Positions 12,248 through 20,637 of a stretch of 64,000 nucleotides of DNA are shown here, in pieces. The translations under genes and the position numbers were made by a program. The notes beneath the pieces were generated by a model. The model searched no databases. It saw only the letters and a list, made by a program, of their open reading frames with translations, and had not been told where the DNA came from. The stretch spans positions 496,001 to 560,000 of the forward strand of contig NZ_AP026978.1 of the NCBI RefSeq assembly GCF_027924405.1. Reading direction: 5' to 3'. This DNA comes from Nocardia sputorum (GTDB lineage: Bacteria > Actinomycetota > Actinomycetes > Mycobacteriales > Mycobacteriaceae). Numbering within the stretch: position 1 is the stretch's first letter; each line of letters begins with the position of its first letter.

Positions 12248-13576
12248 TCACCGTGGGCGCAGGGTGACCAGCGCGTTGTGGGCGGGGCTGATGCCGGGGT
12301 GGTAGCGGCGGGGCGGTTCGACGGGGCCGGGGCTGTGGTCGAAGCGGTAGTGGTGCAGGACTGTGCGGAAGAGGATGCGTGCTTCGAGGAGGGCGAAATG
12401 CGCTCCCAGGCAGCGGTGCCTGCCGCCGCCGAAGGTGAGCCAGGTGCGTCCGTCGACGCGTTCGCCGAGGAAGCGTTCGGGGCGGAATCGTTCCGGATCC
12501 GGATAGTGCTCGGGGGACTCGTGGATGAGCAGGATCGGGACCATCACCACGGCGCCTTTGGGGATGTGGACGCCGTTGAGCAGGGTGTCGCGCATCGCCC
12601 GCCGCCCGGTGAACGGGCTGACGGGCCGCATCCGCATCGTTTCGGCGACCACGGCGTCGAGGTAGGCGTCGAGCCGCGCGTCGTCGCCCGCGTCGACGGC
12701 GGCGTCCAGTTCCGCCATCGCCCGAGGATGGGTGGTCAGCATGGCGGCGATCCAGCCGAGGGTGATCGCGGTGGTCTCGTACCCGGCCAGCAGCATGCCG
12801 CGCATATTCCGGACGAGCGTGGCGTCGTCGTGCGGGTCCAGTTCGGTGCCGACGTACCGGGACAGGACGTCGCGCCGGTTGCCCGGCTCCGCCCGGCGTT
12901 CGGCGATCTCTTCGGCGATGATCGCGTCGACTTCGGCCTGTCCTCGCAGGAGCGGCCGATAGGGCGGCGTGTAGCCGCCCGCGAGCAGGGTGATCGCCGT
13001 GACGGCGAGGAATCCGGGACTCTCGATCGCCCCGAACCACCGGCCCAGCGCCTCCTTCAGCCGCGTCATCCGCTCCGGCGGCATGTCACCGAACACGACT
13101 CCCAGCAGCACACCCAGAGCGAGCCGGTATCCCACGTCCACGAAGGGAAACGGCTCGCCGACCGGCCAGGTCGGGATCTCCCGCCGGACCACGTCCGCCA
13201 TGAGATCTTCGTATGTCTGCAAGGCCTTGCTCTGGAAGGGCGGGGCCAGCACCTTGCGTTCCCGGCGATGGTCCTCGCCGTCGAGGAAGATCAGCGTCTG
13301 CGTGCCGAACAGCGCGTCGTGCGTGGAGTACCGGCGCAGCAGCTGCCCCAGTGAAAAGTCGTCGTGCGAGAGCAGTTCTCGCACGTCGTCCATGTTGTGC
13401 GTGACCAGCATGGTCGGAAATCCGGGCGGCGACATGACGAACCGCTCGCCGAGCGACAGCAACGGCGAACGCTGCGTGCCCGGCCGCAGCAGACCCCCGA
13501 TCCGCGCGATGTGCCGAGTGCGCAGCCGCGGCAGCTCACGCAGGGAAATCGGGGTGTTCACCGAACTCGACGCCAT
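12248..13576 (-). CDS. Cytochrome P450
   Basis: 442-residue soluble heme monooxygenase. Visible motifs: I-helix AGYETT (about 264-269), K-helix ETMRMR (about 312), YPDPERFRPERF, and the heme-binding loop FGGGRHRCLG with the Cys ligand at about 389. The length is normal and nothing is missing. It would take electrons from a ferredoxin, and no ferredoxin gene is adjacent. Overall it resembles the CYP135/CYP138-like group of mycobacteria (judgement by motif spelling). The ATG is preceded by AGGAG. The substrate is unknown. It sits alone on its strand, with a hairpin at its end. Confidence 0.95.
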   Translation of the reverse strand: MASSSVNTPISLRELPRLRTRHIARIGGLLRPGTQRSPLLSLGERFVMSPPGFPTMLVTHNMDDVRELLSHDDFSLGQLLRRYSTHDALFGTQTLIFLDGEDHRRERKVLAPPFQSKALQTYEDLMADVVRREIPTWPVGEPFPFVDVGYRLALGVLLGVVFGDMPPERMTRLKEALGRWFGAIESPGFLAVTAITLLAGGYTPPYRPLLRGQAEVDAIIAEEIAERRAEPGNRRDVLSRYVGTELDPHDDATLVRNMRGMLLAGYETTAITLGWIAAMLTTHPRAMAELDAAVDAGDDARLDAYLDAVVAETMRMRPVSPFTGRRAMRDTLLNGVHIPKGAVVMVPILLIHESPEHYPDPERFRPERFLGERVDGRTWLTFGGGRHRCLGAHFALLEARILFRTVLHHYRFDHSPGPVEPPRRYHPGISPAHNALVTLRPR

Positions 13577-14003
13577 ACTGCCGCTCCTGTGGATCTACCG
13601 GACTCGTCTCGGCCGCGCCGCCACGCCCGGCGGTCGAACCCGCCGCGCATGACCAACGAATGCCACTGGCCCTCAACAATCCTCGACAACCGTCATCCGC
13701 GCCATTGCCACCTATCACATTCGGCGGGAAGCGTGCTCGGTCCGTCTGCCTACCTCTGCCCCGCGGACACCTCGGCGGAGAAGGTCGAGACCAGTGCCTA
13801 CGGCGTTCGCGGAGTCGCCCTCGGCCTGATCTTCGAATCAGGTGGAACCGATCTGGGTCGGCCGACGTCTGAATCCATGACGGGACAGAACTAAGCGCGC
13901 CGCTCGGCCCTGTCCCGGCAAGGCCATCGCTGGATAGGCACGTTCAGCGGCACGGAGCTGATGATCAGACGATCGGCAGCAAGTCACAACCCATGAGGGG
14001 GGA
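13577..14003. other. Intergenic gap, 427 bases
   Basis: Lies between the divergent P450 and secreted-protein genes. Short ORFs here lack start signals and codon bias. It should hold the promoters of both genes, but I see no convincing operator. The ribosome-binding AGGGGGGA sits at 13996-14003. Confidence 0.5.
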
Positions 14004-14009
14004 ATGACG

Positions 14010-14705
14010 ATGCACTGCATCGGTATGTCACTTACTACAAGAGTGATTCGTCGAGAATCAAAGCCGACCCCACTGCCGGTGCCTCCACAACGGTGGAGTA
14101 GTCGGTACGAGCACCTGACCTCGGCGACGCGCAATCTTTTGCGAAGTCTTTTCGTGATCATGGCTCTGACGGTTCCGATCTCGGCGGGTGTCGCCATCGC
14201 CGAGGTGCCCGGCATGGGCCTGGTTTTCCTGTCGCGAGCAGAGTATCTAACGAGGTGGGGCACACCTGCAGGGGTCGGCATCGCGCCGCGCTCCGCCGGA
14301 ACGGTTGAGGTTGCATGGCCGGTGCGAGAGAAGCAGAGCGACTGGTCGGCGATTCTCTGGGATGAGAGTGATCTGCGCGGTGTGAGCACTCCGGTGCGCA
14401 TCGGCAACGAGGCTGACCTCGGATGGGAGCACTACGCCGGCCGACACAACCTGACGTCTCGTACGCCGATCCATGCTGCATTTCAGACCCACAAGCCCGA
14501 CAAAGACTTGGGTGCCCGCCAGGAGTACATCTCCTACGCGGTGGATCCGAAAGGGCGGATCCACATCACCATCCGCGTCATCGTGCAGGCCGCGACGCGC
14601 ACCGACGACCGCCGGTACGCTACCAGCGACGGCAAGAACATCGGCGTCATCACCGCGTACTGCGAGGGTTACGATCGGTGTCCGGACTGGGTTAACAAGG
14701 CCTGA
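14010..14705 (+). CDS. Secreted or anchored hypothetical protein, possible toxin-like domain
   Basis: 231 residues from the ATG at 14010, which is six bases after AGGGGGGA; an ATG at 14004 is too close to that site. A cytoplasmic N-terminus is followed by a hydrophobic segment (LFVIMALTVPISAGVAIA) ending in an AxA-type site, so the rest is likely outside the membrane. The C-terminal part has GWEHYAGRHN, an RxEYISYAV strand and ITAYCEGYDRCPDWVN. That His-rich start plus late TAY pattern resembles small RNase-type toxins of the barnase/EndoU/colicin/RelE group. This is inference only; no catalytic set is proven. It is followed after 36 bases by a partner gene. Confidence 0.65.
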   Translation: MHCIGMSLTTRVIRRESKPTPLPVPPQRWSSRYEHLTSATRNLLRSLFVIMALTVPISAGVAIAEVPGMGLVFLSRAEYLTRWGTPAGVGIAPRSAGTVEVAWPVREKQSDWSAILWDESDLRGVSTPVRIGNEADLGWEHYAGRHNLTSRTPIHAAFQTHKPDKDLGARQEYISYAVDPKGRIHITIRVIVQAATRTDDRRYATSDGKNIGVITAYCEGYDRCPDWVNKA

Positions 14706-14741
14706 CCCTGCGTATCGAGCCGAAGACATGGAAAGAAGCCG

Positions 14742-15548
14742 ATGACGACCGGCACCGCCGACGCGACGTTCGATTTCCTGCTGTGCAGCACAGTTCCCTT
14801 GGTGCTCGCTCCGCTTGGCCCGTGGCCTCCTACTGGAGCGCGACTGCGTGGTGTCGTGCGCCCCGACAGCCCGCACGCTCGCATAGCGCTGTCGGTCGCC
14901 GAGGACATCTCCACCGCGGTCGCGTTGGATTTCGATCTCGTCGCTGAGGGAGGTGGCTTGGATGTCGGCGCAGCCGTGGATCACCTGCGTTTCACCGTCG
15001 CTCCGGCTGTTGCCGATCTCAGGCTCGTTCATGAACACTCTCCACGAGACAGCCACGGTAACGTCGTGGTCGCGGCATCCGAGACCGGTTTCGGCAGTTC
15101 AGCCGTCCCGATCAGTTCCGACCAGCGGCTGTTCAGTCTGTTCAGCCTGCTCGTCCACGGCGGCGGGATTCCGTGGTTCGAGGACCTGTACACCTTCGCC
15201 GGATTCATGTTCACCGACCCCCGGGTGTGCCGAATCTATCTACGGATGACCGCCACGGGCCTCACCTACGGTGTCGATCTGCCGCTAGTCGGCACCGATG
15301 GCCGCCCCATGCTGGGATTTTCCAACCTTCCGCAAGAACTCGCGCCGCTGGTGCGCAATGGTGACCTCGCCACACGGCGAGTTCTCGATGACACCGATGA
15401 CTATTGCACCGCCGTGGTCGACTTGGGCACGTGGCTGGGCCCGGCAGGGACTGTCCCCCGGGACCCCGGAACAGCTGAGGAAGAATCCCCGGAACCATCC
15501 ACCCCATGGGAATGGATGAGCAACGAAACGTTGCCTCCTCGCGACTAG
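14742..15548 (+). CDS. Hypothetical protein, partner of the upstream secreted protein
   Basis: 268 residues, no signal peptide and no domain I recognise. Composition is mixed alpha/beta with an acidic, Pro-rich tail (EEESPEPSTPWEW). It starts 36 bases after the upstream gene with GGAAAGAAG before the ATG, so the two are likely one transcript. If the upstream protein is a toxin, this would be the natural immunity candidate; otherwise it is simply unknown. Confidence 0.7.
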   Translation: MTTGTADATFDFLLCSTVPLVLAPLGPWPPTGARLRGVVRPDSPHARIALSVAEDISTAVALDFDLVAEGGGLDVGAAVDHLRFTVAPAVADLRLVHEHSPRDSHGNVVVAASETGFGSSAVPISSDQRLFSLFSLLVHGGGIPWFEDLYTFAGFMFTDPRVCRIYLRMTATGLTYGVDLPLVGTDGRPMLGFSNLPQELAPLVRNGDLATRRVLDDTDDYCTAVVDLGTWLGPAGTVPRDPGTAEEESPEPSTPWEWMSNETLPPRD

Positions 15549-15560
15549 ACACGTGCCGTG

Positions 15561-15633
15561 AGTGGCGCATGGCTGCGACGAATGGCGAGTCGGCGAATGC
15601 CGGTGACTACCGACGTTCGCCATCTTCGCCACT
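15561..15633. terminator. Nested inverted repeat in a convergent gap
   Basis: Outer arms AGTGGCG (15561-15567) and CGCCACT (15627-15633); inner arms ATGGCGA (15582-15588) and TCGCCAT (15617-15623). It lies between two converging stop codons. The left 31 bases resemble 12190-12220. Confidence 0.6.
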
Positions 15634-15667
15634 ACCCACGCAAATGATGTCCGACAGCCGGACCGGC

Positions 15668-16555
15668 TCAGTTCCCGGCAGACCCGGTAGCGGCCGACAG
15701 TGCCTCGAACTCGTTGTCGCTCAGCTCGATTCGCGCGGCGGCGATGTTCTCCTCGACGTGCGCGACGCTGGAGGTGCCAGGGATCGGCAGCAGCACGGGG
15801 GAGCGGCGCAGCAGCCAGGCCAAGGCGAGCTGGGCGGGGGTCGCGCCGTGTTCGGCGGAGATGGCCGCCAGGGGGCCACCGGGGGCGGCGAGTTCGCCCG
15901 TGGCGATCGGGAACCACGGGATGAAGCCGATGTTCTCCTGCTCGGCGTAGTTCAGCACGTCCTCGTCGGCACGGTTGGCCAAGTTGTACAGGTTCTGTAC
16001 CGAGACGATGGTGGCGAGCTCGCGCGCCTCGCGCAGCTGCTCGACGGTCACCTGCGACACGCCGATGTGCCGGATCTTGCCTTCCTGCTGGAGCGCCACG
16101 AGTTCGCCGAGCTGGTCGGCCAGCGGCACCTGGGGGTCGATGCGGTGCAGCTGGTACAGGTCGATCCGGTCGACGCCGAGGTGGCGCAAGCTGAGTTCGG
16201 CTTGCTGGCGCAGGTATTCGGGCCGGGCGACCGGACGCCACTCGTTGGGGCCCTGCCGGGTCAGCCCGGCCTTCGTGGCGATCACCAAACCTTCGGGGTA
16301 GGGATGCAGGGCCTTGCGGATCAGCTGCTCGCTGACGAACGGACCGTAGGAGTCGGCGGTGTCGATGAAGTTCACGCCGAGTTCGACGGCGCGGCGCAGC
16401 ACCCGCACCGCCTCATCCGGGTCCTTGGGGTCGCCCCACACGCCGGGGCCGGTCAGCTGCATCGCGCCGTACCCGAGCCGATGCACCGGAAGATCGCCGC
16501 CGAGGGCGAAGGTTCCGGACGCCGCCGCGGGCTGCGCGTCGAGATCTGTGCTCAT
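15668..16555 (-). CDS. Aldo/keto reductase
   Basis: 295-residue NADPH-dependent oxidoreductase of the (beta/alpha)8 aldo/keto reductase family. Visible: the early [12 protein letters not shown] strand, catalytic Asp/Tyr in [10 protein letters not shown], Lys in VIATKAG, His in LYQLHRID, and the cofactor region [17 protein letters not shown]. The length is normal. I start at the ATG at 16555 because the family N-terminus begins there; upstream frame is open but without homology. Substrate unknown. It shares its strand with the double-TetR genes beyond a 288-base gap, so regulation by them is possible but not shown. Confidence 0.93.
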   Translation of the reverse strand: MSTDLDAQPAAASGTFALGGDLPVHRLGYGAMQLTGPGVWGDPKDPDEAVRVLRRAVELGVNFIDTADSYGPFVSEQLIRKALHPYPEGLVIATKAGLTRQGPNEWRPVARPEYLRQQAELSLRHLGVDRIDLYQLHRIDPQVPLADQLGELVALQQEGKIRHIGVSQVTVEQLREARELATIVSVQNLYNLANRADEDVLNYAEQENIGFIPWFPIATGELAAPGGPLAAISAEHGATPAQLALAWLLRRSPVLLPIPGTSSVAHVEENIAAARIELSDNEFEALSAATGSAGN

Positions 16556-16843
16556 GAGGATCGTCCTTCCGAAGCCGGAAACTGCGCGAATACTCCCTGA
16601 GGGCCGCACCCGTCCGGGCACGCGCTCTTCTCTGCCGCAACAGCGCTGTCGCGAGGTCGATTCCCGCCGCGGTGTTCGCCGATGGCGTAAACCCGCCCGC
16701 GAGATCTGGCGACCGAGCCGAGACCGCGCCTGACCTCCGGCGCATCGGTGCGCCTCGGCAGACGGCACGGACCCCACGGTACCCGGATCCGGACCTGTGC
16801 CATCGCGAGCGAACCGGCACTCGAATGCGACGACCTGTCGGCG

Positions 16844-18088
16844 CTACCCCGCAGGCCGGTCGAACAGGATTGTTTGCATCAGGCGGATCACGCGCCGGGG
16901 CGAGCACGCCGGGTCGGTGGAGCCGAAACGCTCGCCCAGGTCGACGACCAGCGCGAACGCGGCGTGCACGAGCAGGCGCGCCTCGGCGGCGGACAGCTCG
17001 GGTCGCACGCCGATCAGCAGTTTGGCCCATTCCTCGACGTTGAGGCGCTGGATGTTGCGCAGCACGGTGCGCTCCTCCGGCGGCACGTTGCTGATCTCGG
17101 CGTAGTAGACGAAGGTCAGCTCGCGCTCGGCGAACGAACCCGCCACGTACAGCTCGATCAGGGTGTCGAGAGCTTGTTCGGGCGTCTCGGCGGCGGTGAC
17201 GGCGGGCCCGATGGCGGCCGACACCCGGTCTGCGGCCCGGCGGAACGCGGCCGTCAGGATGTCGCCCTTGCCGCGGTAGAACCGGTACACCGCCGAGGAG
17301 GCGGGCAGGCCGGCGGCGGTGGCGATGTCCTCCACGCTGACGTTCGGGTATCCGTGCTGGTGGAACAGCTCGACCGCGCGCATCAGCAGCAATTCGTGCT
17401 TGAAGGTCAGCGGGATCTCGGTCGCGGCGAAGCTCTCGGTCTCGGCGCTGCCCGGCGGTGGCAGCTCACACGCGGCGAGCGCGTGGCAGGCCGCGGTCAG
17501 CCGCGCGGTGAGCGCCCGCACCGGAATCGACACGTGGTGGTCGCCGATGCTGCTGAGCACGCTCAGCTCCGCCGCGGCGAGCACGGCGCGGTCGGCCTTG
17601 GACAGCGCGGGCCGGGTCGCGCCGAGCAGCGAGGTGAGCGTCGCGTTCACGCCCGCGAGCTGGTCGGCCAGGGCGGCCGCGTCCTCGTCCTCCAGGTAGC
17701 GCCGCTGCCAGCGCAGCAGCGCCGCGCTGCGCCGGTTGGCGATCGCGGCCTCGATCAGGGCGCCGAGCACGCGCGCGAGTCGTTGCTCGGCGGGCAGGCT
17801 GCCGGCATCGGGGAGCCGGGCCGCTTCCTGACTGACCGTGCCCAACCGCAGCACTTCTTCACGGAACAGCGCGTATTTGCTCGGGTAGTGGCGGTACAGC
17901 GCCGCGGAGCTGATGTCGAGCCGGGAGGCGATGTCGTCCATGCTGACGCCGTGGTAGCCCAGCGCGCCGAACGCCTCGGCCGACGCGGCGGCGATCTGGG
18001 CGCGCCGGTCGCGCGGTCGGCGCCGGATCACCCGTGCCGGTGTCCCGTCGGCCGCCTTCTCCGCAGCGTGGCGATCCTGGGCACCCAT
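16844..18088 (-). CDS. Double TetR-domain transcriptional regulator (copy 1)
   Basis: 414-residue protein with two complete TetR DNA-binding domains in one chain: residues about 25-80 (RAQIAAASAEAFGALGYHGVSMDDIASRL...ALYRHYPSKYALF) and about 225-280 (AVELFHQHGYPNVSVEDIA...AVYRFYRGKGDIL). TetR proteins normally have one such domain, about 200 residues, and dimerise; this looks like two TetR units fused head to tail, so a single chain could bind a full operator. Closely related along its whole length to the next gene upstream, hence a tandem duplication. Start at 18088 chosen over 18106 on family alignment with the paralogue; both are possible. Confidence 0.9.
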   Translation of the reverse strand: MGAQDRHAAEKAADGTPARVIRRRPRDRRAQIAAASAEAFGALGYHGVSMDDIASRLDISSAALYRHYPSKYALFREEVLRLGTVSQEAARLPDAGSLPAEQRLARVLGALIEAAIANRRSAALLRWQRRYLEDEDAAALADQLAGVNATLTSLLGATRPALSKADRAVLAAAELSVLSSIGDHHVSIPVRALTARLTAACHALAACELPPPGSAETESFAATEIPLTFKHELLLMRAVELFHQHGYPNVSVEDIATAAGLPASSAVYRFYRGKGDILTAAFRRAADRVSAAIGPAVTAAETPEQALDTLIELYVAGSFAERELTFVYYAEISNVPPEERTVLRNIQRLNVEEWAKLLIGVRPELSAAEARLLVHAAFALVVDLGERFGSTDPACSPRRVIRLMQTILFDRPAG

Positions 18089-18237
18089 GCCGCGATGGTA
18101 GCCCAACCTAACGTTTGGTACACCCAGGCGGCCCTGTCTGGGGAATAACTGAATGCTAGATCACAAATAACTCGCGATCATGCTTCGATGTCGCATTATG
18201 AATCGGCCGGGTTGAGAATGTTCGATAACATATGCGG

Positions 18238-19479
18238 CTATCGCGCGGGCCGGTTGAAGAGCACCAGCTGCATCAGCAGGCGCACCCGGTCCTGGGCGGC
18301 CAGCGGCTCGTTGCCGAACGCGCGGCCCAGGTCGACGACCACCGCGAAGGCCGCGTGGACGAGCATGCGCGCCTCCGCCGGAGCCAGTTCCGGGCGCACC
18401 TCGCGCAGCAGCCGGGCCCACTCCTCGACACTGAGCCGCTGGATGTTGCGCAGCACCGTGCGCTCATCGGCGGGAACGTGCTGGAATTCCGTGTAATACA
18501 CGAAGGTGAGGGCGCGTTCGGCGAACGATCCCGCCACGTACTGCGTGATCAACGCGGTGAGCGCGTCCTCGGAATCGGTGGCCGCCGCCACGGCCGGGCC
18601 GATCGCGCCGGAAACCCGTTCGGCGGCCCGGCGGAACGCGGCGGCCAGGATGTCGCTCTTGCCGCGGTAGAACCGGTACACCGCCGAGGCGGCCGAAAGC
18701 CCTGCGGCGGTGGCGATGTCCTCCACGCTGACGTTCGGATAGCCCCGCTCGTGGAACAGTTCGACCGCTTTGCGCAGCAGCAGTTCGTGTTTGAACGAGT
18801 CCGGGATCTCCACCACCGCGACCGGCTCGACCGCGCGGGTGGCGGGCAGTTTCGCGTAGGCGATCGCCCAGCAGGCCGAATGCAGCAGGAGGGCAAGGGG
18901 TTTGGCAGGCAGTGCGGCGTGATGGTCGGCGATGCTGGTGATCGTGCTGAGCAGGGCGGCGCGCAGGATGCGCACGTCGTCCTCGGCGAGTTCGGGGCGC
19001 AGTGCGGTCAGCTGGCCGCCCAGCGCGCCGAGCACTGTGGCCTGCTGCTCGTTGAGCGTGATCTGGTCGTCGGGCTCGAGGTACCTGACCTCCCAGCGCA
19101 CGAGCGTGACGGTAGGGCGGTTGTCGATGGTGACCGCGATCAGCGCGTCGAGCACGTGCCGGAGTCGCTGCTCGGCGGACCAGTCGGCCGCTTCCTCGGG
19201 CAGCTCGACCGATTCGGTCATCGCCTGACCGACGCGCAGCAGTTCCTCCCGGAACAGCGCGTATTTGCTCGGATAGTGGCGGTACAGCGCCGCGGAGCTG
19301 ATGCCGAGGCCCGAAGCGATGTCGTCCATGCTCACGCCGTGGTAGCCGAGCGCGCCGAACGCGGCCGCCGACGCCGCGGCGATCTGGGCACGGCGGTTCT
19401 TCGGCCTGCGCCGGATCTCGCGAGGTGCCGAGTCGCCGCTGCTCGCCTTCCGCGCCGTACGGCGATTGTCGACACTCAT
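18238..19479 (-). CDS. Double TetR-domain transcriptional regulator (copy 2)
   Basis: 413 residues, the same two-domain architecture and a close paralogue of the downstream gene (shared GALGYHGVSMDDIAS, YRHYPSKYALFREE, GYPNVSVEDIATAAGL, VEEWA motifs). Separated from copy 1 by 149 AT-richer bases, enough for a separate promoter. Start MSVDNRRTARK at 19479; MFVMSV at 19488 is an alternative. The longer upstream frame is not part of this gene; it runs into the remains of a P450. Mycobacterial P450 genes are often beside TetR genes, so this pair may once have controlled the decayed P450. Confidence 0.88.
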   Translation of the reverse strand: MSVDNRRTARKASSGDSAPREIRRRPKNRRAQIAAASAAAFGALGYHGVSMDDIASGLGISSAALYRHYPSKYALFREELLRVGQAMTESVELPEEAADWSAEQRLRHVLDALIAVTIDNRPTVTLVRWEVRYLEPDDQITLNEQQATVLGALGGQLTALRPELAEDDVRILRAALLSTITSIADHHAALPAKPLALLLHSACWAIAYAKLPATRAVEPVAVVEIPDSFKHELLLRKAVELFHERGYPNVSVEDIATAAGLSAASAVYRFYRGKSDILAAAFRRAAERVSGAIGPAVAAATDSEDALTALITQYVAGSFAERALTFVYYTEFQHVPADERTVLRNIQRLSVEEWARLLREVRPELAPAEARMLVHAAFAVVVDLGRAFGNEPLAAQDRVRLLMQLVLFNRPAR

Positions 19480-19756
19480 GACGAACATCGTAACGACCTG
19501 GCCGTATGGCCGGGCTCGCCGCGTCACGGGATACGGCTCCCGGGGATGAGCGGCCCCCGGGAGCTGTACCTGTTCTCCGGTGCGCGCCGGCAGGCCAGAA
19601 GGCGGTACGTGCGTGCCGCCGCGTCCGGAAGTCGACAACCGAACTCGGCCGAGCGGGGGGCACCAGGAACGCCAGGCCGAGAATGATTGTCGAACAGAGA
19701 CAAACTTACACGAATGTATGTCCAGTACAACAGCAGACTGGAGAAAGAATCGTTGT

Positions 19757-20145
19757 TCACATACAAGCTCTGCCGCGCCGGGCGACCACCACCCGGGCCC
19801 GGCCGCGCGGCACCGTGGCGATGTTGCGGATCTTGCCGCGCTCGGGCTTGCCGCCGGCCGGGAGCGAAAGGGTGTGCCGGACGAGGATTCCCCGCAGCAC
19901 GACGGCGCCCTCCAACAGCGAGAATCCCGCGCCGATGCACCGCCGCACGCCGCCGCCGAACGGCAGCCAGGTGTCCGGGGCCACCTCGCCGTCCAGAAAG
20001 CGGCGGGGCGGAACATGGCGACGTCGGGATAGGCATGTCGCCGCAACGCGAGGAGAAACGCTGGCACCGTTCCATGCCCGATGGCCGCAGGCAGGTGCGT
20101 GACCCGCAACGGAATCACCGCGCCCGGCATGCATCGGGTAGTGCG
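19757..20145 (-). pseudogene. Cytochrome P450 remnant (C-terminal third, frameshifted)
   Basis: One frame reads FLDGEVAPDTWLPFGG and on through the heme loop FGGGVRRCIGAGFSLLEG (heme Cys near 19940) to a normal C-terminus. The preceding K'-helix region (GTVPAFLLALRRHAYPDVAMFRP) lies in a different frame, with a frame change near 20001-20010. The first two thirds of a P450 are absent. The motif spelling differs from the intact P450 at 12.2 kb, so it is not a recent copy of that gene. A dead gene, 277 bases upstream of the double-TetR pair. Confidence 0.85.
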
Positions 20146-20321
20146 GGCGTTGGTGCAGCACTGCGCACTCGCCGCCGAATCCCGGACATGTCCGGGCGTC
20201 GATTGCGACTGACCTCGCTGCGCAACCGGCGGTCCGCGCGTTGGCCGGCATCGCCGACCTTCGTGGACCTTTGCGATCGAATCCGCCTGTACCAGTGCGT
20301 ATTCCTGGTAAGGAGTTCGTC

Positions 20322-20504
20322 ATGGCATTGGCTTTGCGGCCGGTAGACCCCATTCCGGTGCTGGGCGCCGTGATCGCCGCGATACGGCGGATCACGGCGC
20401 GCTATCGGCTCACCCCGCAGGAGAAGCGCAACTTGGACGCCGCCCGTGGCGCGCGGGCGGCGGTCTTCACCGCGTCCATCGGCGGACGCGCCTACCGGAG
20501 ATGA
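20322..20504 (+). CDS. Small hypothetical protein
   Basis: 60 residues (MALALRPVDPIPVLGAVIAA...), weakly hydrophobic start then a basic C-terminus. TAAGGAG at 20309-20315 sits seven bases before the ATG, which is the main support. No family recognised. Isolated between the P450 remnant and the convergent acetoacetyl-CoA synthetase gene. Confidence 0.5.
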   Translation: MALALRPVDPIPVLGAVIAAIRRITARYRLTPQEKRNLDAARGARAAVFTASIGGRAYRR

Positions 20505-20588
20505 CCGACTGCGTGACAGTCGAACTGGTGACGGCCTAGGTCGGCCACGAGATCCCCTCGGCCTCGTGAGCGCGTCGACGCATGGTGG

Positions 20589-20614
20589 CGCGGGAAGGAG
20601 TGCGAACTCCCGCG
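20589..20614. terminator. Hairpin after the acetoacetyl-CoA synthetase gene
   Basis: CGCGGGA (20589-20595) and TCCCGCG (20608-20614) pair across 12 bases, 24 bases beyond the stop of the minus-strand operon. Likely the operon terminator. Confidence 0.5.
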
Positions 20615-20637
20615 TCCCGGCGCGCTCGGGAGCGTGC

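Noticed and set aside
13364..13894. Plus-strand ORF spanning the P450 start
   Set aside because: Overlaps the P450 gene antisense, has no ribosome-binding site and no recognisable protein features.
15506..16600. Plus-strand ORF over the aldo/keto reductase gene
   Set aside because: Composition is that of an antisense frame; the reductase on the other strand has complete family motifs.
19489..20130. N-terminal extension of the second double-TetR protein
   Set aside because: That stretch contains P450 remnant sequence out of frame; the paralogue has no such extension.
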